A DNA stretch of 64,000 bases from LMUY01 sp964245075 (GTDB lineage: Bacteria > Pseudomonadota > Alphaproteobacteria > Acetobacterales > Acetobacteraceae): the NCBI GenBank assembly GCA_964245075.1, contig CAXTLC010000010.1, positions 1 to 64,000 of the forward strand, in the 5' to 3' direction. The number at the start of each line of letters is the position of its first letter. The first letter of the stretch is position 1. A program made the translations under genes and the position numbers. Below are positions 18,727 to 26,892 of the stretch, piece by piece. The notes under the pieces are model-generated. The model searched no databases and was not told the origin of the DNA. It was given only the letters and a program-made list of their open reading frames with translations.

Positions 18727-19773
18727 TCACAGGAAATGCACCAGCGAGAGCTGACTCACCTCTGAAATCAGCTTGTAGCTGGCGCTCAACTGCGTCTGAA
18801 CCTGCGAAAGGTCCGAGATCGCCTTGGCCATGTCGACGTCCTCCACGCCGGACACCTGCGCCGTCAGCGTGGTGCTGGTGTCCGCCGCCTGCGTCTGCTC
18901 GGTTTTCAGCGAGGACTGGATATCCCCCAGCGCGCCGCCCTCGACGCCGATCGCGGTGATGGCGCCGGACAGGCTGGCCTGCGTGTCGTGCACCAGCGCG
19001 GTGAAGCCCGGTGCGTTCGCCTGGCTGCTGGACAGGTTGGACAGCGTCGCCAGGCCGCGCAGGATGTCCCGCATGTAGGAGCCGGTGGTGGAGCTGCCGC
19101 CCGACACCGCCAAGGTGTTCGCGTTGGCCAACACTCCCACCTGCACCGGCGCCCCGGTTCCCAGGTTCAGGGTCGGCGCCGCCCCGGGCGGCCCGGAGAA
19201 CGGCGTCGTGCCCGCGGCGTTGGAGGATGCGGTGGCAAGCGTGGCGGCCGTCGCCGCCGCCGCGCCGTTGGCGGCGAGCCCAGCCACCGCCGTGCCGATC
19301 TGCTTGTAGAACGGCGAGGAGGTGATCGCTTCCGGGTTCGGCACCGGCGGGTTCCCGCTGTCCGTGCCGCCAAAGACGTAGGTGCTGCCATCAGTGCTGT
19401 CGAGCAGCCCGGCGACCTGCTGCAACGCGGACCGGGCGGACACCGCCACGCTGTCGATCTCCGACGGCGCGATGCCGTTCAGGTTGGCCAGTTGGGCGTT
19501 GAAGCTGCTGGCGATGCTGGAGATCTGCGTCAACGCCGTCTGCGTCACCCCCAAGCGCCCGGTGACCGCGCCAATCGCGGACTGCTGCACTGCCAGGTGG
19601 TTGATCTGCGGCCGCAGATCCACGGACACCTGCGCCGTGGCGCCGAGCCCGGCGTAGCTGTCCGCCACCTTGCCATCGGCCACCTGCGCCGTCAGCTTGT
19701 CGAGCTGCGCCTTGGCGGCCGTGCTGGCAGTGATCGCCTGGCCGAGCGGACCGTAGTCGCCGGATACGATCAC
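18727..19773 (-). CDS. flgL: Flagellar hook-associated protein FlgL
   Basis: 348-aa junction protein joining hook and filament. Seen: a flagellin-like N-terminal helix (ASTAAKAQLDKLTAQVADGK ... SYAGLGATAQVSVDLRPQIN), the variable Ala-rich middle containing DGSTYVFGGTDSGNPPV, and the C-terminal helix DVDMAKAISDLSQVQTQLSA. The GTG at 19773 overlaps the flgK stop as GTGA, so translation is coupled; an ATG 27 bases upstream inside flgK is less likely. Lies in the flgE-flgK-flgL operon. Confidence 0.92.
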   Translation of the reverse strand: MIVSGDYGPLGQAITASTAAKAQLDKLTAQVADGKVADSYAGLGATAQVSVDLRPQINHLAVQQSAIGAVTGRLGVTQTALTQISSIASSFNAQLANLNGIAPSEIDSVAVSARSALQQVAGLLDSTDGSTYVFGGTDSGNPPVPNPEAITSSPFYKQIGTAVAGLAANGAAAATAATLATASSNAAGTTPFSGPPGAAPTLNLGTGAPVQVGVLANANTLAVSGGSSTTGSYMRDILRGLATLSNLSSSQANAPGFTALVHDTQASLSGAITAIGVEGGALGDIQSSLKTEQTQAADTSTTLTAQVSGVEDVDMAKAISDLSQVQTQLSASYKLISEVSQLSLVHFL

Positions 19774-21278
19774 GTCACCGCGTCCAGCAGCGCCGTCCAC
19801 ATGGACTGCACGGCGGTGATGATCTTCGCGTTCGCGCCATAGGCGTTCTGCAGCACGACCATGTTGGACAGCTCCGTATCGACGGACACGCCGGTCTCCC
19901 CTTGCAGCTTGGTCTGCAAGGTGGCTTGCAGCGCCTGCCCGGTGCCCAGCGCGTCGCTGGCGCTGCCAGCCGCCTGCGCCTGCGCGCCGACCAGGTTGGC
20001 GGCGAAACTCTGCAAGGTGGCCCCGGCGCTGTAAGGCAGAGCGGCGGTGCCGCCGGCACCCAGCCCGGTGCTGGCTGGGGCCGGCTGGTTGACGCCCGGC
20101 TGCGCCTGCGCGCCGAATCCGTATTGCAGCACGCGGTCAATCAGGGTGTTGAAGCCGGCCGGGCCGCCGGCCGGGTTGGGGGTGAACGCGCTGGCGCCGC
20201 CGGTGCCCGCCGCCACGGCCTGCGTGCCGTCCCGCACCAGGCCCGGGTTGGCCGTCACCGCCCGGTTCACCCCGACGGTGCTGCTGAACCCGGCGTAGCC
20301 GGACTGCACCGGGGTGCCCCCCGTGGTGGGCGGGTTGCCGGCCGGGTCGGTGAACAAGCGCAGCCCCTGGTTGTCCAGCCGCGTCGCCAGCGTCTTGGCG
20401 AACTCGTCCAGCCCGGCCTGCGCCTGCGGCAGCGTGCCGTCCCGCAGCGCCAGCCGCGCGCCCACGCTGCCGCCGGCCACCTGCGCGGTGACGTTGTTGC
20501 CGGACAACAGCAGCGGCGGCGCGGCCGAGCCCGCGCCCAACGTCGCGGGCGCGATGCTGAACGGGCCTGTCGCGGCGCGCGTGTTGACCACCAGCCCGCC
20601 CGCAACCGCCGTCACGTCCCCGTTGGCGGCCGGCAGGAAGCGCAGCCCGCCGAGCTGGGCGGCCGTCTGCTCCTGCGCGGTCCGCTGCGTTTCGAGGTCG
20701 GCGGTGCTTTCGCCGCGGGCGGTGGCGGCGATGATCTGGTCCGACAGCGTCCCGACCGTGCCCAGCGCCGTGTTCAGCGTGGCGACGTCGCTCACCAGCC
20801 CGTCCTGTGCGCCTTGCCGGGCCGCGGCGTAGGCGGCGGCCTGGTCGCGGATGCCCCCGGCCAGGGTGGACGCCGCCGAAACGATAGCCGCCTGCTGCGC
20901 CTGGTTCGACGGGTCCGCGTCCAGCGTGGTGAACGCGTCCGACAGCGCGCCCAGCCGGCTCGCGAGGTCGTTACCCGCCGCCGTGGCGCCCTGCGCCGCA
21001 TCGACGGAGGCCAGCGCGTCCGAGCGCACCTGCAGCCCGGCCACTTCCCCATCCTGCCCGTCCAGCGCGGTTTGCAGCGCCGCGTCCGTTTCCGACGTCG
21101 CCACGCCGGCGCGCACGCCGTAGCCGATGCCGCCCGCGGTGAGGTCCGTGTCGGCCACGACTTCCCGCGCGTAGCCCGCGGTTCCGGCGTTGGCGACGTT
21201 CTGCGAAACCACGCCCAGGTGGCGGTTGATGCCCGCCAGGCCGCTGGACGCGACGGAAAGGGCGGTGTCCAGGCTCAT
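19770..21278 (-). CDS. flgK: Flagellar hook-associated protein FlgK
   Basis: 502-aa first hook-filament junction protein. Seen: the rod/hook N-terminal motif SLDTALSVASSGLAGINRHL followed by VVSQNVANAGTAGYAREVV, a long Ala/Gly-rich middle, and the C-terminal ETGVSVDTELSNMVVLQNAY followed by GANAKIITAVQSMWTALLDA. Exported by the flagellar apparatus without a signal peptide. It starts four bases after flgE ends and overlaps flgL. Confidence 0.95.
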   Translation of the reverse strand: MSLDTALSVASSGLAGINRHLGVVSQNVANAGTAGYAREVVADTDLTAGGIGYGVRAGVATSETDAALQTALDGQDGEVAGLQVRSDALASVDAAQGATAAGNDLASRLGALSDAFTTLDADPSNQAQQAAIVSAASTLAGGIRDQAAAYAAARQGAQDGLVSDVATLNTALGTVGTLSDQIIAATARGESTADLETQRTAQEQTAAQLGGLRFLPAANGDVTAVAGGLVVNTRAATGPFSIAPATLGAGSAAPPLLLSGNNVTAQVAGGSVGARLALRDGTLPQAQAGLDEFAKTLATRLDNQGLRLFTDPAGNPPTTGGTPVQSGYAGFSSTVGVNRAVTANPGLVRDGTQAVAAGTGGASAFTPNPAGGPAGFNTLIDRVLQYGFGAQAQPGVNQPAPASTGLGAGGTAALPYSAGATLQSFAANLVGAQAQAAGSASDALGTGQALQATLQTKLQGETGVSVDTELSNMVVLQNAYGANAKIITAVQSMWTALLDAVT

Positions 21279-21282
21279 GCCG

Positions 21283-22590
21283 TCACTGCTTCATGTCGAG
21301 GGTCTGCTGCAGCAACTGGTTCGCCGTGGTGATCACCTTGGCGTTGGCGCCATACGCCTGCTGCGCCACGATCAGCTTGGTGAACTCGGTCGCGATATCG
21401 ACATTGGAGCCTTCGACCGAGCTGGTGATGATCGAGCCCCCGCCGCCTTTGCCGGCATCCTGCGCCAGCGCCACGCCGGACTGGGTGGTGGCGGTGAAAG
21501 CCTGGCCGTCCTGCCGTTGCAGCGCGTCCGGATCGGCGAACTGCACCAGCGGCACCCGCGCCACCGTGCGGGACTGGCCGTTGTCGTAGTTCACCACGAC
21601 GTCACCGCTGGTCTGGGTGCTGACGCTGCTGAACGCGCCGGGCGGGATGCCGTTCTGGCTCAGGCCGCGCAGGGTGTAATCGGTCCCGGCGAACTGGGTG
21701 ACGCCGTTGGATTGGCCGTAGTTGCCGAGTTGCAGGGACACGGCCTGCGGCCCTTCGCCGAAATCCGCGGTGAAGTTCAGCGACGCCGGGCCGTTGGCGG
21801 AGTACCCGGACGCGGTGACGGCGCCGGTGGCGTTGCCGACGCTGCCCACCGTGCCGGCGGTGACGGCGTTGCCGGACGCGGCGCCGAACTTCACCTCCGC
21901 CCCGCCCACCGCCGGCGTCGTCGCGTCCGGCGCGTTGATGGCGACGCTCCAGTCATCGGTGCCGTTCTGGGTCCAGGCCAGGGAAACGGTGTGCAGCGTT
22001 CCCTTCGCGTCGTACACGTTGACGGTCGAGGCGACGGGCGCGGTGGAGGACGGGGTCGCCGGCAGGTTGGCCGCCAGCGTCACCTGCGTGGTGGCGACCG
22101 GGCTGAACGAGGACTGGTCGATCTTGATCGGGTTGATCTGGTTCTGGTTGATGGCGCCGGTGACCGGGTCGGCGTTCCAGCCGTCCAGCACCTGGCCGGA
22201 CCCGTTCACCAGGTAGCCGTTCTTGTCCATGGTGAAGTCGCCGTTGCGGCTGTACTCCGGCTGGGTAGCGAGCGAGCTGGCGCCGGTGGCGTCGCTGGTC
22301 TGCTGCGTCACCTGGAAGAAGCCCTGGTTCTGGATCGCCATCGCCAGCGGGTTGTCGGACGCGGTGATGTTGCCCTGCACGTCGTTGCGGTAATCCGGCC
22401 GGGCGACGACGGAGCCGGAATCGTTGGTGACCTGGGTGCTGGTTGTCAGGTAATCGACGAAGTTGGTGTCGGTGCGCTTGAACCCGGTGGTCTGGCTGTT
22501 GGCGACGTTGTCGCTGATGTTGCTGAACGACGCGGACTGGGCAGCGAGGCCACTGACCGAGGTGTCCAGCGCGCCGAAAAGGGATGACAT
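21283..22590 (-). CDS. flgE: Flagellar hook protein FlgE
   Basis: 435-aa hook subunit. Seen: MSSLFGALDTSVSGLAAQSA, NISDNVANSQTTGFKRTDTN, the FlgE D2 region (SGQVLDGWNADPVTGAINQN), and the C-terminal rod/hook motif VDIATEFTKLIVAQQAYGAN with ITTANQLLQQTLDMKQ. Start at 22590 is fixed by family homology. A strong sigma-54-like promoter is 52-66 bases upstream, consistent with middle/late flagellar timing. First gene of the minus-strand arm. Confidence 0.96.
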   Translation of the reverse strand: MSSLFGALDTSVSGLAAQSASFSNISDNVANSQTTGFKRTDTNFVDYLTTSTQVTNDSGSVVARPDYRNDVQGNITASDNPLAMAIQNQGFFQVTQQTSDATGASSLATQPEYSRNGDFTMDKNGYLVNGSGQVLDGWNADPVTGAINQNQINPIKIDQSSFSPVATTQVTLAANLPATPSSTAPVASTVNVYDAKGTLHTVSLAWTQNGTDDWSVAINAPDATTPAVGGAEVKFGAASGNAVTAGTVGSVGNATGAVTASGYSANGPASLNFTADFGEGPQAVSLQLGNYGQSNGVTQFAGTDYTLRGLSQNGIPPGAFSSVSTQTSGDVVVNYDNGQSRTVARVPLVQFADPDALQRQDGQAFTATTQSGVALAQDAGKGGGGSIITSSVEGSNVDIATEFTKLIVAQQAYGANAKVITTANQLLQQTLDMKQ

Positions 22591-22641
22591 GGCTGATGGC
22601 TCCGTTGCTGTTGCCGCTGGCGCGGATGCGGCAGGCCATCC

Positions 22642-22656
22642 GCACGAAGCGTGCCA
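22642..22656 (-). promoter_or_regulatory. Sigma-54-type promoter of flgE (predicted)
   Basis: On the minus strand TGGCACGCTTCGTGC matches TGGCACG-N4-TTGC at 10 of 11 defined positions. It ends about 51 bases before the flgE start. It is the best sigma-54 match I found in the window and fits control by the FlbD-type activator encoded at 28.9 kb. Confidence 0.65.
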
Positions 22657-22788
22657 GGTCAGGGATAGCGGACTTGCTCGCGTTTGAGTGGCTTTGCGCC
22701 GACCGTCATCGTGCCGCCCGGCACGCCGCGCCCGGCACCTTCTGCCGCTCCGCAGGCGGCGACGCCGCGCCGGGCTGGGTTTTCCGTC

Positions 22789-22803
22789 CGGCACGGGCCT
22801 TGC
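22789..22803 (+). promoter_or_regulatory. Sigma-54-like sequence before fliK (predicted)
   Basis: CGGCACGGGCCTTGC differs from TGGCACG-N4-TTGC only at the first base and is followed by T. Transcription would begin near 22815, immediately at the GTG chosen for fliK, so either the message is leaderless, fliK starts further in, or the match is by chance. Confidence 0.35.
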
Positions 22804-22815
22804 TCCAGAGGCGGG

Positions 22816-24267
22816 GTGATCTCCTCCATTTCCCTTGCCGCATCCACCACGCCCGCGGCGCAGCAGGCGGGACCGCCGCAATCCAGCACGGCTGCGTTCG
22901 CGGGCCTGCTCGCGGCGCTCGACGCCGCCCTTCCAGCCAAACCGCCGGGAGCCGGCACCGCGCCACCCACCGCGGCGCTTTCCGGCAGCGGCACGCCCCC
23001 GGCGGCTGCACCGGTCCTGCCTGCCGCGCCCCCGGCAAATTCCGAAGCGGTTCCTGCCGCCCAGGACGCAAAGGCAAACCCTAAGAGCAAGGCGGCGCCT
23101 TCCGGCCCCGCGCCGGCCCAGCCGCCCTCACCCGTGGCGGCGGACCCAGTGCCGGCCCCCGCTTCGCCGCCGCCGCAACCGGTGACTGCGCTTCTTGTCA
23201 ACACGGCGGCGCAAGCCGGCGCGCAGGGCCAGGCAGCGGCGCAGCCGGAATCCCCGGTGGCGGCCGGGCCAACGCCGCGGCAGACGGATGCCGTTTCCAG
23301 CACGGGCCCGGCGACAGACCCGGTCGCCCCGCAACGGCCGCCTCGCCCCGTTACGGCGAGCCGGGCCAGCACCGCGCCGAAAACCGGCAAGCCTGAAAGC
23401 GCGGCGGCAGAAACGCAGCAGGTCCCGGCAGCCATGCCGGGGCCGCAGCCGGTTGGCGCCCTGCCCGCCGCGGATGGGACGGCCAGCCCGGTGACGCAAG
23501 GAGGGCCGCAGCCGGCCCCGGCCGGCACAGCCGGGCAAGCCGATGCGCGGGGCCAGAGCGTGGCACGTGCGCAATCACTGCCATCGCTGCCCGTGCCAGC
23601 CCCGGAACTCGCCGCCGGAACGGCAGCGCAACAACCGGCCTTTGCCAGCCCGGCACATCTGCCTGACCCGGCAGCGTCCCTGGCCCTGGATGCCATCCCG
23701 GCGGCGCAAGCTGCGGATGCTCCTCCGTTGCCGGCCGGGATGGCTGCGTCCCTGCCTGCGGCCGCCCCTGCCACGCACCCGGCCCCTGCTTCATCTCCGG
23801 CGGAAAGCGCGGCGCCGGTTCGGCAGGTCGTCCCCGTGATGGTGCAGCTCGCGCACGCGGCCACCGGCAGCACGGTGACCTTGCGGCTCGATCCGTCGGA
23901 GCTCGGGCACGTGCAGATCCGCGTGGAGCGATTGCCTGACGGAACCGCCGCGGTGCACGTGGCGGCGGAACGGCCGGACACGCTGCGGCTGCTTGCCGCC
24001 GACCAGCCGCAGTTGCACCGCGCCCTGGACAGCGCCGGTGTTCCGCAGGAAGGGCGCAGCCTAAGCCTGACTCTCGCCACGCCGGGCGACGGCGGCGGCT
24101 TCGGGACCGGCGGCGCCGGCGATGGCGGCGGCGCGAACGGCGGCGGCGCAGCCAGCGGTGGCGGAAACGGCGGATGGAGGCAGAACCGCACTCCCTTCCC
24201 TGCCGGTGAGTCGGTTGATCCGCTTTCCACGGGCTGGCTTCGCGCCGGCGTTGACATAACGGCGTAG
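22816..24267 (+). CDS. fliK: Flagellar hook-length control protein FliK
   Basis: About 483 aa. Controls hook length and switches the export gate to late substrates. Seen: a very long Pro/Ala-rich, low-complexity N-terminal and middle part typical of FliK rulers, and the C-terminal Flg_hook domain with VTLRLDPSELGHVQIRVE, AAERPDTLRLLAADQPQLHR and LDSAGV, followed by a Gly-rich tail. The start is uncertain: GTG 22816 (VISSISLAASTTP) is preferred, while the frame is open to a TTG at 22684. The extreme GC composition makes long false reading frames on the other strand. Confidence 0.85.
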   Translation: MISSISLAASTTPAAQQAGPPQSSTAAFAGLLAALDAALPAKPPGAGTAPPTAALSGSGTPPAAAPVLPAAPPANSEAVPAAQDAKANPKSKAAPSGPAPAQPPSPVAADPVPAPASPPPQPVTALLVNTAAQAGAQGQAAAQPESPVAAGPTPRQTDAVSSTGPATDPVAPQRPPRPVTASRASTAPKTGKPESAAAETQQVPAAMPGPQPVGALPAADGTASPVTQGGPQPAPAGTAGQADARGQSVARAQSLPSLPVPAPELAAGTAAQQPAFASPAHLPDPAASLALDAIPAAQAADAPPLPAGMAASLPAAAPATHPAPASSPAESAAPVRQVVPVMVQLAHAATGSTVTLRLDPSELGHVQIRVERLPDGTAAVHVAAERPDTLRLLAADQPQLHRALDSAGVPQEGRSLSLTLATPGDGGGFGTGGAGDGGGANGGGAASGGGNGGWRQNRTPFPAGESVDPLSTGWLRAGVDITA

Positions 24268-24280
24268 AGGAGCATCGAGC

Positions 24281-24970
24281 ATGAACGCCACCACGGCTAC
24301 GGCCACCACGGGCAGCGCAGCCGCCAGCGCCGCCAGCACGGGCACGGGTTCCAGCCCGGCGCCGAACGCGCTGACCTCGCTCAGCAGCAACTTCAACAGC
24401 TTTCTCAACCTGTTGCTGACCCAGCTCAAGAACCAGGACCCGTCCACCCCCATGGACACCAACACCTTCACGTCCGAGCTGGTGCAGTTCAGCAGCGTGG
24501 AGCAGCAGATCACCACCAATTCCAGCCTGACGCAGCTGATCCAGGCCACGCAGGGCGGCGAGGTCATTCAGGCCACCGGCGTTGTCGGCAAGTCCGTGAC
24601 GCTCAGCAGCGCGCAGGTGCCGCTGCAGAACGGGGCGGGCGCCGTGAACTTCACCACGACCAACGCGGAACCGGTCGCCATCACGCTGACCAACAGCTCC
24701 GGCGTGAAGGTGCGGGACGCTTCGCTGACCTCAAGCTCCGGGTCCAACACCTGGACGTGGGACGGCAAGGACAACAGCGGCAACGCGCTGCCGGACGGCG
24801 CCTACACCGCCGCCGTGATCGGGACGGGGGCGGACGGCACCTCGGCTGCCGTGCCGTTCACGGTGACAGGCACCGCGACCGGCGTCACCAACAGCAACGG
24901 CACGGTGGACCTGAACGTGGGCGCCGTTTCGGTGGACTTCAGCAAGGTGCAGTCCGTTTCCGGCCAGTGA
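24281..24970 (+). CDS. flgD: Flagellar hook capping protein FlgD
   Basis: 229-aa scaffold for hook assembly. Seen: an Ala/Ser/Thr-rich export leader, the diagnostic FLNLLLTQLKNQDPSTPMD at residues 42-60 followed by FTSELVQFSSVEQQI, and the C-terminal FLG and Tudor-like part with NTWTWDGKDNSGNALPDGAYT. Full length. ATG 24281 is preceded by GAGGAGC. It follows fliK by 13 bases. Three copies of a 13-base repeat straddle its stop codon. Confidence 0.95.
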   Translation: MNATTATATTGSAAASAASTGTGSSPAPNALTSLSSNFNSFLNLLLTQLKNQDPSTPMDTNTFTSELVQFSSVEQQITTNSSLTQLIQATQGGEVIQATGVVGKSVTLSSAQVPLQNGAGAVNFTTTNAEPVAITLTNSSGVKVRDASLTSSSGSNTWTWDGKDNSGNALPDGAYTAAVIGTGADGTSAAVPFTVTGTATGVTNSNGTVDLNVGAVSVDFSKVQSVSGQ

Positions 24971-24997
24971 CTCCGGCCAGTGACTCCGGCCAGTGAC
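24958..24997 (+). repeat. 13-base tandem repeat across the flgD stop codon
   Basis: TCCGGCCAGTGAC is repeated with a 13-base period, beginning inside the last flgD codons and continuing past the TGA; each copy contains an in-frame-looking TGA. At least three copies are seen left of the assembly gap and two right of it. Confidence 0.8.
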
Positions 24998-25026
24998 TTC
25001 GGGCTGATATCGCCCCGGCAATTTTT

Positions 25027-25126
25027 NNNNNNNNNNNNNNNNNNNNNNNNNNNNNNNNNNNNNNNNNNNNNNNNNNNNNNNNNNNNNNNNNNNNNNNNNN
25101 NNNNNNNNNNNNNNNNNNNNNNNNNN
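25027..25126. other. Assembly gap of 100 N
   Basis: Placeholder of unknown true length between flgD and fliF. The 55 bases before it (24972-25026) and the 55 bases after it (25127-25181) are identical, which is what two contigs ending on a shared 55-mer would show. The real sequence probably has just one copy and no missing bases, or a collapsed tandem repeat. Confidence 0.95.
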
Positions 25127-25165
25127 TCCGGCCAGTGACTCCGGCCAGTGACTTCGGGCTGATAT

Positions 25166-25200
25166 CGCCCCGGCAATTTTTGCCGGGCTGTTAACCCGGC
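25166..25200 (+). terminator. Two competing hairpins after flgD / before fliF
   Basis: CCCGGCAA-TT-TTGCCGGG at about 25168-25187 forms a strong hairpin. The right arm also pairs with a downstream CCCGGC, as GCCGGG-CTGTTAA-CCCGGC at 25182-25200, giving an alternative hairpin. Only one can form at a time. It could act as a terminator for fliK-flgD or a leader structure for fliF. Confidence 0.4.
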
Positions 25201-25205
25201 GATAA
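25191..25205 (+). promoter_or_regulatory. CtrA-like box upstream of fliF (predicted)
   Basis: TTAA-N7-ATAA (TTAACCCGGCGATAA) matches the CtrA consensus TTAA-N7-TTAA at seven of eight positions and lies about 47 bases before the fliF start. In Caulobacter the early flagellar class containing fliF is CtrA-activated. Confidence 0.4.
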
Positions 25206-25251
25206 CCTTTTCGCCCCAGCATGGCCGTGCGGCAGGACGCCGCCGGGGCTC

Positions 25252-26889
25252 ATGCGCATGGCAGCATTGCTGGAAGGGTTGAAGGCGCTTGGCGTTGGCC
25301 GGCTGATCGCGATGGGTGCGGTCGCCGGGTTCATGCTGCTGATGCTGGCGTTCCTCGCCATGCGGGGCGGCGGCGGCGAACACATGGCCCTGCTCTACGC
25401 CGACATGGACCTGCGGGAAGCGGCGCAGGTGGCCGACCAGTTGGACCACGCGCACATCGCGCACGAGGTTGGGCCGGACGGCACACGCATCTCCGTTCCC
25501 GGCTCGGAGGTCGCGCGCGCCCGGCTGCTGCTGGCCAAGGAAGGCCTGCCCTCCGGCGGCTCCATCGGCTACGAGATCTTCGACCGCGGCGACAGCTTGA
25601 CCGCGAGCCAGTTCCAGCAAGCCATCAGCCAGACGCGCGCCCTGGAAGGCGAGCTGGCGCGGTCCATCCGCATGATCGCCGGGGTGCGGGCGGCCCGGGT
25701 GCACCTGGTGCTGGCCAAGCGGGAGCCGTTCGCGCGGGACCGGCAGGACGCCCAAGCCAGCGTGGTGCTGACCATGGCGGGCGCGGCGCGCATGGACCGG
25801 GAAGGCGTGCAGGCCGTGCTGAACCTGGTCGCCTCCGCGGTGCCCGGGCTACGGCCGCAGAACGTCGGCGTGATCGACAGCCGCGGCAACCTGCTGGCCC
25901 GCGCCGGGCAGCCGGAGGGCGGGATGGCCAGCACGGCGGCCGAGCAGCGCGCGGCGGTGGAGCAACGGCTGTCCCGCGCGGTGGAGGACATGCTGGAGCG
26001 CAGCCTGGGCCCGGGCCGGGTGCGGGCCGAGACGGCGGTGGAGATGGATTACGACCAGGTGCGCGAAACGCAGGAACGGTTCGACCCGGACGGCAAGGTG
26101 GAGCGGTCCACCCAGAACAACACGTCCTCCAACCGGACGACGGAAGCAGCGGCCACCGTGAGCGTCGCCAACAACCTGCCCAACGCCGACGCCGGCGCCA
26201 ACCCGGCCGGCAGCCAGGAACAGCGATCGGAAGAAACCACCAACTACGAGGTCGGCAAGACCACGCGCACCGTGGTGCGGGACCAGCCGCTCATCCGCCG
26301 CATCAGCCTCGCCGTGCTGGTGGACCAGGTCGCGGTGCGGGGCGCGGATGGCGCCACCACCTGGCAGGACCGCACGCCGGACGAATTGGGGCGGATCGGG
26401 GCGCTGGCCCGCAGCGCGGTGGGGTTCGACGAGAAGCGGGGGGACAAGGTGGAAGTGGTGAGCATGCGCTTCACCGAGGCCGACCCGCCGGCGGAAACGG
26501 CCAAACCCGGGCTGTTCGGCTTGCCGGTGGACAAGGCTGACGTCCTGCGGCTCGGGCAGACCGGACTGCTCGCGGTTGTCGGCCTCCTGGCAGTGCTGCT
26601 GGTGCTGCGGCCGATGATGCTGCGGCTCACCACGAACCCGGCCGCGGCGATCGAGGCGCCTGGCGGTGGCGCCCTTTCCCCGCCAGGAGCGGCACGGCTC
26701 GCTGTTCCGGGCGACCAGTTGGCGCTGGCGGGTCCGCCCGGCGACGGCGACGAGAGCATGGTCCGCATCGGCAGCATCGACGGGGCAGTCCGTGCGTCCT
26801 CCCTGCGCCACGTCGCCGAGCTGGTGGACAAGCATCCCGAGGAAAGCCTGGCCGTGATGCGCGGCTGGATGGTCAAGGAGCCGAGCTGA
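25252..26889 (+). CDS. fliF: Flagellar M-ring protein FliF
   Basis: 545-aa inner-membrane ring that anchors the rotor and houses the export gate. Seen: a first transmembrane helix (IAMGAVAGFMLLMLAFLAM), the YscJ/FliF domain with LLYADMDLREAAQVADQLD and QFQQAISQTRALEGELARSI, the second domain VSVANNLP region, a second transmembrane helix (GQTGLLAVVGLLAVLLVLRP), and a C-terminal FliG-binding segment ending VDKHPEESLAVMRGWM. Full length. It heads fliF-fliG-fliH-fliN-flbD-flhA, all closely spaced. Confidence 0.97.
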   Translation: MRMAALLEGLKALGVGRLIAMGAVAGFMLLMLAFLAMRGGGGEHMALLYADMDLREAAQVADQLDHAHIAHEVGPDGTRISVPGSEVARARLLLAKEGLPSGGSIGYEIFDRGDSLTASQFQQAISQTRALEGELARSIRMIAGVRAARVHLVLAKREPFARDRQDAQASVVLTMAGAARMDREGVQAVLNLVASAVPGLRPQNVGVIDSRGNLLARAGQPEGGMASTAAEQRAAVEQRLSRAVEDMLERSLGPGRVRAETAVEMDYDQVRETQERFDPDGKVERSTQNNTSSNRTTEAAATVSVANNLPNADAGANPAGSQEQRSEETTNYEVGKTTRTVVRDQPLIRRISLAVLVDQVAVRGADGATTWQDRTPDELGRIGALARSAVGFDEKRGDKVEVVSMRFTEADPPAETAKPGLFGLPVDKADVLRLGQTGLLAVVGLLAVLLVLRPMMLRLTTNPAAAIEAPGGGALSPPGAARLAVPGDQLALAGPPGDGDESMVRIGSIDGAVRASSLRHVAELVDKHPEESLAVMRGWMVKEPS

Positions 26890-26892
26890 GCC

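Noticed and set aside
22659..24275. Minus-strand 538-codon frame opposite fliK
   Set aside because: Antisense shadow of a Pro/Ala-rich gene, giving Cys/Gly/Ala-rich low-complexity sequence.
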